Assembly (NCBI GenBank): GCA_025210575.1 | Contig: JAOARK010000443.1 | Location: forward strand, 1 to 24,523 | Direction of reading: 5' to 3' | Source: Schleiferiaceae bacterium | GTDB lineage: Bacteria; Bacteroidota; Bacteroidia; Flavobacteriales; Schleiferiaceae | Length of the DNA stretch: 24,523 nucleotides | Part shown: positions 7,570-15,026 of the stretch, piece after piece | Numbering within the stretch: the first letter of the stretch is position 1 | Layout of the letters: each line of letters begins with the position of its first letter | The notes under the pieces: model-generated | Seen by the model: only the letters and a program-made list of their open reading frames with translations | What the model was told of the DNA's origin: nothing | Databases searched by the model: none | Position numbers and translations under genes: made by a program

Positions 7570-7958
7570 AGCTTCTCTAGGTTATCTGTCAATGTCTTTA
7601 AGAAAGCCTTTAATGGTTTTTCCACCATCATTTTCATCATCATATTAAACTGACCTTGAAATTCTAACCAAGCGTGAGCATGATCTTCATGCTGCTTAAA
7701 ATGGCACAATAATTCAAAGTCTAATTTATCACTGGCACTTCTTAATTTAATCAGCTCATTCGGCTTCACTTCTGATAATTTCATCTTCACTTCGGGCATC
7801 GCTCCCAAAGCAAAAAGAAACCAATCCTCTCCGGCTTCAAACTTTTTGACCTCTGGAGGCATTAGCGAATTGAAGTTTCTAGGATGCGATAAAAATTCGA
7901 ATGTCTTATCTAACGGTTCGTGAATAACTACTTCACGTTCTTTTATAACTGTGTTCAT
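7566..7958 (-). CDS. SRPBCC-fold (START/polyketide-cyclase-like) protein
   Basis: 130 residues, no signal peptide. The N-terminus KEREVVIHEPLDKTFEFLSH with a following P..F..LMP block is characteristic of the SRPBCC helix-grip fold, and the C-terminal amphipathic helix (MMVEKPLKAFLKTLTDNLEKL region) would close the ligand cavity. The family binds hydrophobic small ligands or lipids; the ligand here cannot be read from sequence. The region around residues 104-111 is unusually rich in methionine (MMMKMM). It starts one base after the pyrE stop, so it is the second gene of a pyrE operon, a pairing I recall from other Flavobacteriia. No link to orotate metabolism is shown by the sequence. Confidence 0.75.
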   Translation of the reverse strand: MNTVIKEREVVIHEPLDKTFEFLSHPRNFNSLMPPEVKKFEAGEDWFLFALGAMPEVKMKLSEVKPNELIKLRSASDKLDFELLCHFKQHEDHAHAWLEFQGQFNMMMKMMVEKPLKAFLKTLTDNLEKL

Positions 7959-7959
7959 A

Positions 7960-8601
7960 CTATTTTCCCCATTGCGAAGGATTAGCCCTCCATTCTTTTA
8001 ATAAACTTAGGCTGTCTTGATCAATATATCCGGTATCTGCAGCATTCTCCACCAAAGCATCGTAATTACTCAACGTAAATAAAGTGCAATTCGCATTTAC
8101 AAAGTTATCGTTAGCCACATCAAAACCATACGAGAAAATAGCTGCCATACCTATTACTTCAGCATTCATTTCACGCAAAGCAGCAACAGCATCCAAACTA
8201 CTCATTCCTGTACTGATCAAATCTTCGACCACGACAACTTTTTGCCCAGCTTCTAATGCACCTTCTACTTTATTTTGGCGACCGTGAGCTTTTGCTGATG
8301 AACGAACATATACAAATGGTTTGTTCAACTTATCTGCCACCAAAGCACCTACCGCAATAGCCCCAGTTGCAACTCCAGCAACAACGTCAAACTCACCGTA
8401 TTTTTCTTCAATCCCTTTCGCAAGAGATTCTACCACATAACTTCTAATTTCTGGGTAAGAAAGACTTAAGCGGTTATCACAATAAATTGGAGATTTCCAT
8501 CCGGAAGCCCAAGTAAATGGTTGGTTAGGTTGCAGTTTAATTGCCTTTATTTGCAAGAGTTTATCTGCAACTATTTTAGCGTTTTCAGTATTCCAAATCA
8601 T
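7960..8601 (-). CDS. pyrE: Orotate phosphoribosyltransferase
   Basis: 213 residues, normal length. It converts orotate and PRPP to orotidine 5'-monophosphate in de novo pyrimidine synthesis. The PRPP-binding motif VVVVEDLISTGMSS is intact, as is the flexible-loop block with KAHGRQNKVEG, which carries the catalytic lysine. The N-terminal orotate-binding segment reads FTWASGWKSPIYCDNR. The gene is divergent from the Nudix gene, with eight bases between the two ATGs, and its -7 element (TACATTTG, 8607-8614 on the minus strand) lies five bases from the ATG. SRPBCC gene follows after one base. Confidence 0.96.
   Translation of the reverse strand: MIWNTENAKIVADKLLQIKAIKLQPNQPFTWASGWKSPIYCDNRLSLSYPEIRSYVVESLAKGIEEKYGEFDVVAGVATGAIAVGALVADKLNKPFVYVRSSAKAHGRQNKVEGALEAGQKVVVVEDLISTGMSSLDAVAALREMNAEVIGMAAIFSYGFDVANDNFVNANCTLFTLSNYDALVENAADTGYIDQDSLSLLKEWRANPSQWGK
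8551..8579 (+). promoter_or_regulatory. Possible promoter of the Nudix gene inside pyrE
   Basis: TTG (8551-8553), an 18-bp spacer and TATTTTAG (8572-8579), one mismatch from TANNTTTG, lie within the first codons of the opposite-strand pyrE gene. The Nudix gene must have its promoter in pyrE coding sequence because there is no room between the genes. Confidence 0.35.
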
Positions 8602-8606
8602 GGCGC

Positions 8607-8614
8607 CAAATGTA
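8607..8614 (-). promoter_or_regulatory. -7 promoter element of pyrE
   Basis: The minus strand reads TACATTTG, an exact TANNTTTG, followed by GCGCC and the pyrE ATG. It overlaps the plus-strand Nudix start codon (8610-8612). No -33 TTG at proper distance is visible. Confidence 0.55.
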
Positions 8615-9209
8615 TAAAGTATTTTTCAACGAAAACTGTTTAAGCATCGGCTCTAAGGCTGATTTTCCAGAGGGTTACCAACATCTTTCTGAACAAGAAT
8701 TTGAGGAACATTTACTCACGTATTTAACCGATCTTTTTAAAGAAAGAGACCAATTTATTCATGTGAATACAAGTGAATCAGACAAAGTTTGGAAATCCGT
8801 TTGTAGCCAATTTCATTTAATTGAAGCTGCCGGAGGGTATGTAAAGAATGAATTCGGTGAAATCTTGTGTATTCACCGCTTAGGAAAATGGGATTTACCC
8901 AAAGGTAAATTAGAAGAAGGTGAAGAAATTGAAGAGTGTGCTATACGTGAAGTAGAGGAAGAATGTGGAATTGAAAATCTCAAAATTACAAGCTCCGTTT
9001 TTCATACCTACCACACCTACATGCTGAAAAATAAACCTATTTTAAAACGTACCTATTGGTACGCCATGAACACCACAAAACAGAATTTAACTCCGCAAAC
9101 AGAAGAAGATATTTCTGAAGTGATTTGGGCTAAACCAATAGATATGCCCAAAATTTTGAATGATACTTACCCAAATATTAAATTGGTTCTAGAGAATTTT
9201 TCTCAATGA
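8610..9209 (+). CDS. Nudix hydrolase
   Basis: 199 residues. A perfect Nudix box Gx5Ex7REUxEExGU runs from G99 to I121 (REVEEECGI at its end), which binds Mg and hydrolyses a nucleoside diphosphate linked to some moiety X. The preceding segment GGYVKNEFGEILCIHRLGKW is the usual beta strand pair. The first 65 residues form an extra N-terminal domain common in flavobacterial members. The substrate cannot be told from sequence. It is divergent from pyrE and overlaps the next gene by four bases (ATGA at 9206-9209), so the two are co-translated. Confidence 0.88.
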   Translation: MYKVFFNENCLSIGSKADFPEGYQHLSEQEFEEHLLTYLTDLFKERDQFIHVNTSESDKVWKSVCSQFHLIEAAGGYVKNEFGEILCIHRLGKWDLPKGKLEEGEEIEECAIREVEEECGIENLKITSSVFHTYHTYMLKNKPILKRTYWYAMNTTKQNLTPQTEEDISEVIWAKPIDMPKILNDTYPNIKLVLENFSQ

Positions 9210-9628
9210 TTCTAACTTGGAAATTACCGTTGGTGACTGAGTTTAATACCGCAACAAAAGAAACAATCGCGAAAGCGTGTTGTGATATGTTAGGGTTTTA
9301 TCCCGATGAAATAGAAATAAAAGAGAATGAAATAGAAATCTCACCAAGTCTTGGTCGAATAAAATTCGGAATTCATTTTAGGAGATTAGTTTGGGATGTT
9401 CATATTTTCCAAGAAGAAGACTTTCTCGTTTTCAGATGGAGATATTTCACACTTTATATTTTTTCCTTACTCTTCGGGTTAATTGGCGCATTAATCTTTG
9501 GGCATATAGTTATGCTGCCAGTCATTTTTGTTGCAGCTACATTTTTCTCAATTCTTCATAAGTTTTTTGGAAATAAACTTGCCAAAAATTTCATAAAGCA
9601 CAAGCTGAACAAAGAAGGAATTCTTTAA
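9206..9628 (+). CDS. Small membrane protein of unknown function
   Basis: 140 residues, not a family I recognise. The first 85 residues are soluble, with alternating charged strands and a Glu-rich segment (about residues 35-47). Two hydrophobic segments follow at roughly 82-101 and 102-120, separated by only a few residues around GHIVML, so they form a tight membrane hairpin. The tail is lysine-rich (about 121-140), suggesting that both termini face the cytoplasm. It overlaps the Nudix gene by four bases and ends 22 bp before the converging coaD gene. Overlap and good coding quality argue that it is real. Confidence 0.7.
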   Translation: MILTWKLPLVTEFNTATKETIAKACCDMLGFYPDEIEIKENEIEISPSLGRIKFGIHFRRLVWDVHIFQEEDFLVFRWRYFTLYIFSLLFGLIGALIFGHIVMLPVIFVAATFFSILHKFFGNKLAKNFIKHKLNKEGIL

Positions 9629-9650
9629 AAGTTCACCTTACCTTCTCGGA

Positions 9651-10106
9651 TCAAACCCTTACCGCATCCGGCACAAACAGTGTATAGTCGCCTTTGTTCT
9701 TTATCACATCGCGAACAATTGAGCTACTAATAAATGCCGTTTCTGGACTGGTGAGTAGAAATACAGTTTGTATATCTGTCGCCATTTTTGCATTCGCTTG
9801 AGCGATGGCCTTTTCAAACTCAAAGTCTGCTGGATTGCGCAAACCACGAAGCAAAAAATGAGCTCCAATGCTTTGGGCATAATCTACAGTTAGACCTTCA
9901 TAAGTTTGCACTTCAACTTTATCATCTTCAGCAAATGCATCATTGATCCAGTTTTTGCGCTGCTCTAGATCGAACATGTATTTTTTATTCGCATTGATAC
10001 CAATGGCCATCACCACTTTATCAAAAAGGGGCAATGCTCTTTTCACTACGTCTACATGACCTCGAGTAATTGGATCAAAACTTCCAGGAAACAATGCAAT
10101 CTTCAT
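9651..10106 (-). CDS. coaD: Pantetheine-phosphate adenylyltransferase
   Basis: 151 residues, standard for CoaD. It transfers AMP from ATP to 4'-phosphopantetheine, the fourth step of coenzyme A synthesis. The nucleotidyltransferase T/HxGH motif is present as GSFDPITRGH (residues 8-17), the adenylate-binding RGLRNPADFEFE block is intact, and the C-terminal ISSSIVRD motif closes the active site. It starts two bases after the ddl stop, so the two genes are co-transcribed. No hairpin terminator is seen in the 22 bp to the converging gene. Confidence 0.96.
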   Translation of the reverse strand: MKIALFPGSFDPITRGHVDVVKRALPLFDKVVMAIGINANKKYMFDLEQRKNWINDAFAEDDKVEVQTYEGLTVDYAQSIGAHFLLRGLRNPADFEFEKAIAQANAKMATDIQTVFLLTSPETAFISSSIVRDVIKNKGDYTLFVPDAVRV

Positions 10107-10108
10107 AG

Positions 10109-11086
10109 CTATGCGTTCAACGATTCTTCCAACAAAAGTGTAAAAAATTCTTTCAAGCTCATTTTACAATGTGCCACCTGCTGCGGAACAATACTCGCTC
10201 CCGAAAGACCTGGGACGGTATTCACTTCAATAAAAACAGGCTTGTTAGATTTACCTTCAATTATATAATCAACCCGTACAACTCCACTTAAACCCAATTG
10301 TTCATACACCATGACCGAAATTTCACGAATCTCTTTTTCTACCACATTATCTATTCGGGCTGGAGTAATTTCATCAGAAGCACCCTCGTATTTTGCTTGA
10401 TAGTCGAAAAAGGCATTTTTACTCACAATCTCTGTTATCGCAAGAACTTGAACCTTTCCATTTATGCGAGCTACTCCACAACCCACTTCAGTACCAATTA
10501 CCGCTGCTTCGGCAACAACTACACTATCTTCCTTTCTAGCTTCAACAACAGCTCCCTCTATTTCATCAACAACATTAACCCGTGTTACACCATAACTACT
10601 TCCAGATCTTGCAGGCTTAATAAACATTGGAAAACCCAACTCTTCTTTCAATCTTTCTGCATTAACTTCTTCATTCTCGGTATGGTATATTCCTTTAGGA
10701 ATCTTAACCCCAACCTTTTCTAAAACAACATTTGTTTTTGGTTTATTAAAAGTCAACGCACTCTCAAAAAATCCGCTTGAAGAATGCTTCAAACCAATTA
10801 AGTCAAAATAACCTTGCATTAATCCATCCTCACCGGGCGTACCATGAATGGCGTTAAACACCACATCAAACTTGATTTTCACTCCATTTTGAATGAACGA
10901 AAAATCATTTTTATCAATGGCATACTCTTGCCCATCGACAACCGCCACCCATCTATCTTTTAAGATCAACACCTTATATACCTCATATTCTGATTGAGCT
11001 AGAGCTTCTATCACGGTTTCCCCGCTTTCAATTGAAATGGCATACTCGGATGAATAACCACCCATTATAACAGCTACTTTTTTCAT
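10109..11086 (-). CDS. ddl: D-alanine--D-alanine ligase
   Basis: 325 residues from the chosen start. The ATP-grasp enzyme joins two D-alanines for the peptidoglycan stem peptide. The N-terminal VIMGGYSSEY block, the NAIHGTPGEDG loop, the ATP-grasp FIKPARSGSSYGV segment and the late FIEVNTVPGLS motif (Mg and D-Ala binding) are all intact. An in-frame ATG at 11140 would add 18 residues (MNDQGGIKTT...) that do not resemble the family; the start at 11086 gives MKKVAVIMGG, as in homologues, and is preceded by an A-rich leader typical of this phylum. A near-consensus TACTTTG lies between the two starts, which also favours the shorter form. coaD follows in the same operon. Confidence 0.95.
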   Translation of the reverse strand: MKKVAVIMGGYSSEYAISIESGETVIEALAQSEYEVYKVLILKDRWVAVVDGQEYAIDKNDFSFIQNGVKIKFDVVFNAIHGTPGEDGLMQGYFDLIGLKHSSSGFFESALTFNKPKTNVVLEKVGVKIPKGIYHTENEEVNAERLKEELGFPMFIKPARSGSSYGVTRVNVVDEIEGAVVEARKEDSVVVAEAAVIGTEVGCGVARINGKVQVLAITEIVSKNAFFDYQAKYEGASDEITPARIDNVVEKEIREISVMVYEQLGLSGVVRVDYIIEGKSNKPVFIEVNTVPGLSGASIVPQQVAHCKMSLKEFFTLLLEESLNA

Positions 11087-11168
11087 TGTTCTGTTTTGTA
11101 ACGATGCCAAAGTAGTTTTTATCCCACCTTGGTCATTCATTAAATCGCTTTCTTTTTAACGAAGAGAT

Positions 11169-11189
11169 CTTTAAATCTAGATTTTAAAG
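11169..11189. repeat. Near-perfect inverted repeat in the ddl/PASTA intergenic region
   Basis: CTTTAAATCT (11169-11178) faces AGATTTTAAAG (11179-11189), a palindrome with one extra T; the core AAATCTAGATTT (11173-11184) is perfect. It lies in the 209-bp gap between two divergent starts, which otherwise holds A/T-rich sequence and the -7 element at 11270. It could be an operator; no family match. Confidence 0.4.
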
Positions 11190-11269
11190 AACATAAATTC
11201 TTATTAATACTAACAATTAATTAGGCCTTAAGCTGTTATGAAATAAAACTAATCCGAACCATCATTTTT

Positions 11270-11277
11270 TATATTTG
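11270..11277 (+). promoter_or_regulatory. -7 promoter element of the PASTA-cargo-rluD operon
   Basis: TATATTTG is an exact TANNTTTG and is followed by CCGC, a common continuation at such sites. It leaves 18 bases to the ATG at 11296 and overlaps a theoretical TTG start at 11275, which argues against that start. Confidence 0.6.
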
Positions 11278-11295
11278 CCGCACTCGAAATTGACC

Positions 11296-12156
11296 ATGAG
11301 CAAACTGATTAAATTTATTACTAGCAAGACTTTTCTAATTAATGTCATCCTTGCCATAATCGCATTTTTTGCGCTGCTTTGGTTGGCAAAATTAGGATTG
11401 AGTTCTTTCACTAAGCACGGAGAATATGTAAATGTTCCCGATTTAACGGCCATTCCTTTAGAAGAGGCCAGCACCATGTTAGATGATGCAGATCTATCTT
11501 TTGAAGTAATTGACTCTGCAGCATTCAACGAATTATATCCAGCCTTTGCAGTAATAGAACAGTTTCCAGGACCTCATGCAGAGGTTAAATCTGGAAGGAT
11601 TATTAAACTAACTATTAATCCTGCCAAGGCAAGAAAAATACCATTACCTAATGTGGTTGAGAAGACCACGCGAAGAGCTATACACTATTTAGAATCTAAG
11701 GGGTTGAAAGTTGGTGAATTAATATATCAACCTGACATCGCAAGAGACCGAGTACTAGCCATGCGTGTGGGCGAAGAAGAGATTGACGGAGGCACGCTGG
11801 TTGAGCCAGGAACAACGGTAGACCTTATTGTAGGTAAAGGATTGAGCAACGAAAAGATAAAAGTGCCCTATCTAAAGTTTTTAACTTTAGAAGAAGCGCA
11901 ATCTAAATTAGCGCTAGCTTCATTGAATATGGGTGTGGTATTCTTTGATGAGGAAATAGAAGATAGTGCTACAGCCGTAGTTTACAAGCAGACTCCTCGA
12001 CCTACTTTGGCTCCCATCTTAAAGTTAGGTTCTGATGTTGATCTTTGGTTAACCAATGATTACACGAAAATTGAAAATGATTCGTTACTCTACCTACCGC
12101 AACCAGATACACTTGGGGTAGATACAGCGATATATGACACGGGATATTATGAATAG
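11296..12156 (+). CDS. Membrane-anchored PASTA-domain protein
   Basis: 286 residues. A short basic N-terminus, one transmembrane segment (about 12-34) and three PASTA repeats of about 65-70 residues each (beginning near NVPDLTAIPLEEA, PNVVEKTTRRAIHYLESKG and VPYLKFLTLEEAQSKL), ending in an acidic tail. PASTA domains bind uncrosslinked peptidoglycan or penicillin-like ligands in Ser/Thr kinases and class A PBPs, but no kinase or transpeptidase domain is present here, so it may be a wall sensor or scaffold in the periplasm. It is divergent from ddl, which makes D-Ala-D-Ala, a context that fits a wall role. It overlaps the next gene by eight bases. The ATG at 11296 is preferred over TTG at 11275 because of the promoter. 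Confidence 0.88.
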   Translation: MSKLIKFITSKTFLINVILAIIAFFALLWLAKLGLSSFTKHGEYVNVPDLTAIPLEEASTMLDDADLSFEVIDSAAFNELYPAFAVIEQFPGPHAEVKSGRIIKLTINPAKARKIPLPNVVEKTTRRAIHYLESKGLKVGELIYQPDIARDRVLAMRVGEEEIDGGTLVEPGTTVDLIVGKGLSNEKIKVPYLKFLTLEEAQSKLALASLNMGVVFFDEEIEDSATAVVYKQTPRPTLAPILKLGSDVDLWLTNDYTKIENDSLLYLPQPDTLGVDTAIYDTGYYE

Positions 12157-13939
12157 ATTTTTTGGTGCATTTCTTTTGAGTGCTTGGTGCATTGTTACTC
12201 AGGCTCAAGTTATTGAAGAGGTTGTGGGGATGACACAAAGGGTTTTACCTCAGCCTCAATTTAAAACTGCGGCCATAGATGACACTATCAATCTTCCGAT
12301 GATAGATGAATTCACGCAAAAAAGTCCATTCCCAAAGTCGGCCTATTGGGTAGATCAAAAAGCATTTATTAATAACACCCATGGTCAAAATCCGTTAAGT
12401 ACAGGTTTTGCAACGTTAGACGGATTAAATGAGAGCGGTTTTCCATATGATATTACCGACAATGGTTCAGACACTCTTGCTGATGTTCTGACGTCACGCT
12501 ATTTTGACTTAACTGGAGAAAACAACGTTTACCTTTCGTTTTTCTACCAAGGAGGTGGATTAGGTGAAGATCCAGCGGCAGATGATTCGTTGATAGTAGA
12601 TTTCTGGAGCCCTATTGACAGTGCTTGGGAAACGGTATGGGTAAAAGAAGGTTCGGCAATGACTGTATTCAAGCCTGCGATCATAGCGGTTGATAACCCA
12701 AAATGGTTAACAAATGGTTTCCGATTTCGCTTTGGGGCATATGGAGCAAAGAATGGAGCGTTTGACATCTGGAATATAGATTACGTCTACTTTGCTGATA
12801 ACCGAAACGTGGGTGACACCATTTTAAGTGACCCTGCTTTTACAAGACAACTACCTACTTTCTTGAGAAAGAACTACCGAAGTGTACCTTGGTTTCATTT
12901 CAACAACAACCTTTTACAAGATTCTTTGGTTACTATATACAGAAGAAATGGCCCAACGCCCAACCCGCCTTGGTCACTAACCAAGAATAAACATGTGTTA
13001 TATTACAATGGAAATGCGGAACCCTTAAGTCCAGGTTTTGTTAACTCAACAGACCCTCATAATGTAAACCTTCAGAATCCAATGTTGATTGATGGATTTA
13101 ATCCTGCACCTCCATCAGACTCGTTCAATATCTCTATAGATTGCATACTGCCAGGAACCAAGGTTGAACCCTTTACCGCTAACGATACGCTAAGTCATTT
13201 CCAAACTTTCAGAAATTATTATGCCTTTGATGATGGTACAGCAGAGAGGGCTTATGGAGTGAAAAACGCATTTGGCGCTAGAATCGCTATGCAGATTCAT
13301 CCAGAAAAAACAGATACGTTAAAAGGTGTTTACTTTAGGTTCGCTCACGCTGGTGACGATGCCACTCAATACACTTTTAAAATTGGCATTTGGGAAAATA
13401 ATGCAGGTGTTCCTGGAAATGAAATCTATGTTACAGATTCAAACTACGTTCCCGATTATGGCTATTATCATAATTCGTTTATGCCTTTTTCTCTAGACAC
13501 AAGTGGTATATTCATTAATGGTTCGGTCTTCATTGGCATTAAGCAAAACACAGATCAGGCCATTCACATTGGGTTAGATATCAACACTACACCTAAAGCC
13601 ACTCCGGTATTCTATGGTGACTTCTTTAATTGGTATGAGTCATTAGCACCAGGTACTATCATGGTTAGACCTTACTTCAAGTATCAGCCATTAAACTTGA
13701 GTTCAGACGAACATTCTTTGAGTCTAGCACCTAAGGTATACCCCAACCCAGCGAATGATGTACTATTTATTGCATCTGAATCCACGTTCGAATATTCCCT
13801 TTTTGATCTTACAGGAAGATTGGCTCAAAATGGAATAGCGAAAGAATCTATAGATATTCAAAGCTTGGATGCTGGCATGTACATTTTATTATTGGCTGAT
13901 GGTCACGAACAATTCACACAAAAAATAATTGTTCGCTAA
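12149..13939 (+). CDS. Secreted protein with T9SS type A C-terminal sorting domain
   Basis: 596 residues. Signal peptide (hydrophobic residues 4-16, cleavage likely after A19). A jelly-roll/MAM-like region (about residues 115-225, with YLSFFYQGGG and GAFDIWNIDYVYF) is followed by a middle beta-rich part with a FDDGTAERAYG block often seen in Bacteroidota surface proteins. The final 72 residues (525-596) are a Por secretion tail: YPNP at the start, YSLFDLTGR, LDAGMYILLL and a KIIVR end. Such proteins cross the outer membrane by T9SS, and the tail is cut off on anchoring. The exact function is unknown. It overlaps the PASTA gene by eight bases, and its stop overlaps the rluD start (TAATG). An ATG at 12134 is rejected because the shorter form gives a clean signal peptide. 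Confidence 0.88.
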   Translation: MNRFFGAFLLSAWCIVTQAQVIEEVVGMTQRVLPQPQFKTAAIDDTINLPMIDEFTQKSPFPKSAYWVDQKAFINNTHGQNPLSTGFATLDGLNESGFPYDITDNGSDTLADVLTSRYFDLTGENNVYLSFFYQGGGLGEDPAADDSLIVDFWSPIDSAWETVWVKEGSAMTVFKPAIIAVDNPKWLTNGFRFRFGAYGAKNGAFDIWNIDYVYFADNRNVGDTILSDPAFTRQLPTFLRKNYRSVPWFHFNNNLLQDSLVTIYRRNGPTPNPPWSLTKNKHVLYYNGNAEPLSPGFVNSTDPHNVNLQNPMLIDGFNPAPPSDSFNISIDCILPGTKVEPFTANDTLSHFQTFRNYYAFDDGTAERAYGVKNAFGARIAMQIHPEKTDTLKGVYFRFAHAGDDATQYTFKIGIWENNAGVPGNEIYVTDSNYVPDYGYYHNSFMPFSLDTSGIFINGSVFIGIKQNTDQAIHIGLDINTTPKATPVFYGDFFNWYESLAPGTIMVRPYFKYQPLNLSSDEHSLSLAPKVYPNPANDVLFIASESTFEYSLFDLTGRLAQNGIAKESIDIQSLDAGMYILLLADGHEQFTQKIIVR

Positions 13940-14964
13940 TGTCTGAAGAGATCATAGATAATGACAATGCTGAAGAGCTTTATGAGCACCATCGCTTTGT
14001 AGCTGATAAGGGGCAAAACCCGTTAAGGGTTGACAAGTTCTTACTTAATTTTTTGGAGAACACCTCCAGAAATAAAATCCAAATTGCGGCAAAAGCAGGT
14101 TCAATTCGTGTGAATGAAAAACCTGTAAAGTCAAATTATAAGGTTAAAGCTGATGATATCGTTCAAGTGGTTTTTCCACACGCGCCTCGTCAACTTGAAA
14201 TCATCCCTCAAGACATCCCAGTCCCAATCGTATACAGAGACGCTGATGTTATTGTTGTGAATAAACCTCCTGGCTTAGTGGTTCATCCAGGTTATGGAAA
14301 TTACAAAGGTACATTGGTAAATGCTTTATTGCACATTATGCAAACGCTACCTATGGGTAGTGCCGATGATCGCCCAGGGTTAGTACATAGACTTGACAAA
14401 AACACCAGTGGCATTATGGTAGCCGCAGGTACCGAATTGGCTATGACTAGTTTAGCTCAACAATTCTTTGACCGCACCACAGAAAGAGAATACATTGCTT
14501 TGGTCTGGGGGGATGTTGAAGAAGACGAAGGAACCATCATTGGGAACGTTGGGAGAAGCCTAAAGAACAGAAAAGTAATGTCAGTATTTCCAGAAGGTGA
14601 TTATGGGAAACATGCTGTGACTCATTACAAAGTTCTAGAGCGTTTTGGCTATGTCACAAAAGTGGCTTGTAAATTAGAAACGGGTCGAACCCATCAAATT
14701 AGGGTTCACATGAAATATTTAGGGCACCCACTTTTTAATGACAATGAATATGGTGGAGATAAGATCTTAAAAGGAACGAGCTTTACAAAGTACAAGCAAT
14801 TCATAGCGAATTGTTTTAGCATTTGTCCAAGACATGCGTTACATGCAAAATCTTTAGGATTTATCCACCCAAGCACAAAAGAATTTATGCGTTTCAACTC
14901 TGAATTACCTGATGATATGACTGCGGTAATTGAGAAATTCCGCGCTTATACTCATAAGAGGTAG
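13939..14964 (+). CDS. rluD: RluA-family 23S rRNA pseudouridine synthase (RluD type)
   Basis: 341 residues. An S4-like RNA-binding domain (about 28-88) precedes the RluA catalytic domain. The catalytic aspartate is D153 in HRLDKNTSG (150-158), and the ligand loop TGRTHQIRVHM (248-258) is complete, as is HALHA near the C-terminus. RluD makes pseudouridines in helix 69 of 23S rRNA; the S4 plus catalytic layout and length suit RluD best, but RluA-family subgroups are hard to separate by eye. The start ATG shares one base with the stop of the cargo gene, so it is coupled to that gene. A nested palindrome follows the stop. Confidence 0.9.
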   Translation: MSEEIIDNDNAEELYEHHRFVADKGQNPLRVDKFLLNFLENTSRNKIQIAAKAGSIRVNEKPVKSNYKVKADDIVQVVFPHAPRQLEIIPQDIPVPIVYRDADVIVVNKPPGLVVHPGYGNYKGTLVNALLHIMQTLPMGSADDRPGLVHRLDKNTSGIMVAAGTELAMTSLAQQFFDRTTEREYIALVWGDVEEDEGTIIGNVGRSLKNRKVMSVFPEGDYGKHAVTHYKVLERFGYVTKVACKLETGRTHQIRVHMKYLGHPLFNDNEYGGDKILKGTSFTKYKQFIANCFSICPRHALHAKSLGFIHPSTKEFMRFNSELPDDMTAVIEKFRAYTHKR

Positions 14965-15004
14965 CGTTGTATAAAACAGTGGTTTAAACCGTCTTTTTAC
15001 AACG
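14965..15004. repeat. Nested palindrome after rluD
   Basis: Outer arms CGTTGTA (14965-14971) and TACAACG (14998-15004), a second tier AAAA/TTTT (14973-14976 and 14994-14997), and a central 10-bp palindrome GGTTTAAACC (14981-14990). It begins right after the rluD stop and could serve as a hairpin terminator, but no T-run follows it. Confidence 0.4.
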
Positions 15005-15013
15005 ATCTAGATT

Positions 15014-15021
15014 TATTTTTG
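15014..15021 (+). promoter_or_regulatory. -7 promoter element of the cytochrome c peroxidase gene
   Basis: TATTTTTG is an exact TANNTTTG. The five bases AAGGG separate it from the ATG at 15027. No -33 TTG is seen upstream. Confidence 0.5.
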
Positions 15022-15026
15022 AAGGG

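Noticed and set aside
10298..10723. 141-codon plus-strand frame inside ddl
   Set aside because: Antisense to the ATP-grasp coding sequence; translation is rich in Ser, Asn, Tyr and Phe, as expected for a reverse reading of A/T-rich coding DNA.
11087..11140. Eighteen-residue N-terminal extension of Ddl from the ATG at 11140
   Set aside because: The extension is not family-like; the next ATG (11086) gives the usual MKK.A.IMGG start with an A-rich leader.
11275..11295. Upstream TTG start of the PASTA gene
   Set aside because: It lies inside the -7 element (11270-11277), so transcripts would not include it; the ATG at 11296 is preferred.
12134..12148. Upstream ATG start of the T9SS cargo gene
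   Set aside because: Start at 12149 gives a normal signal peptide; the longer one adds MTRDI before it.
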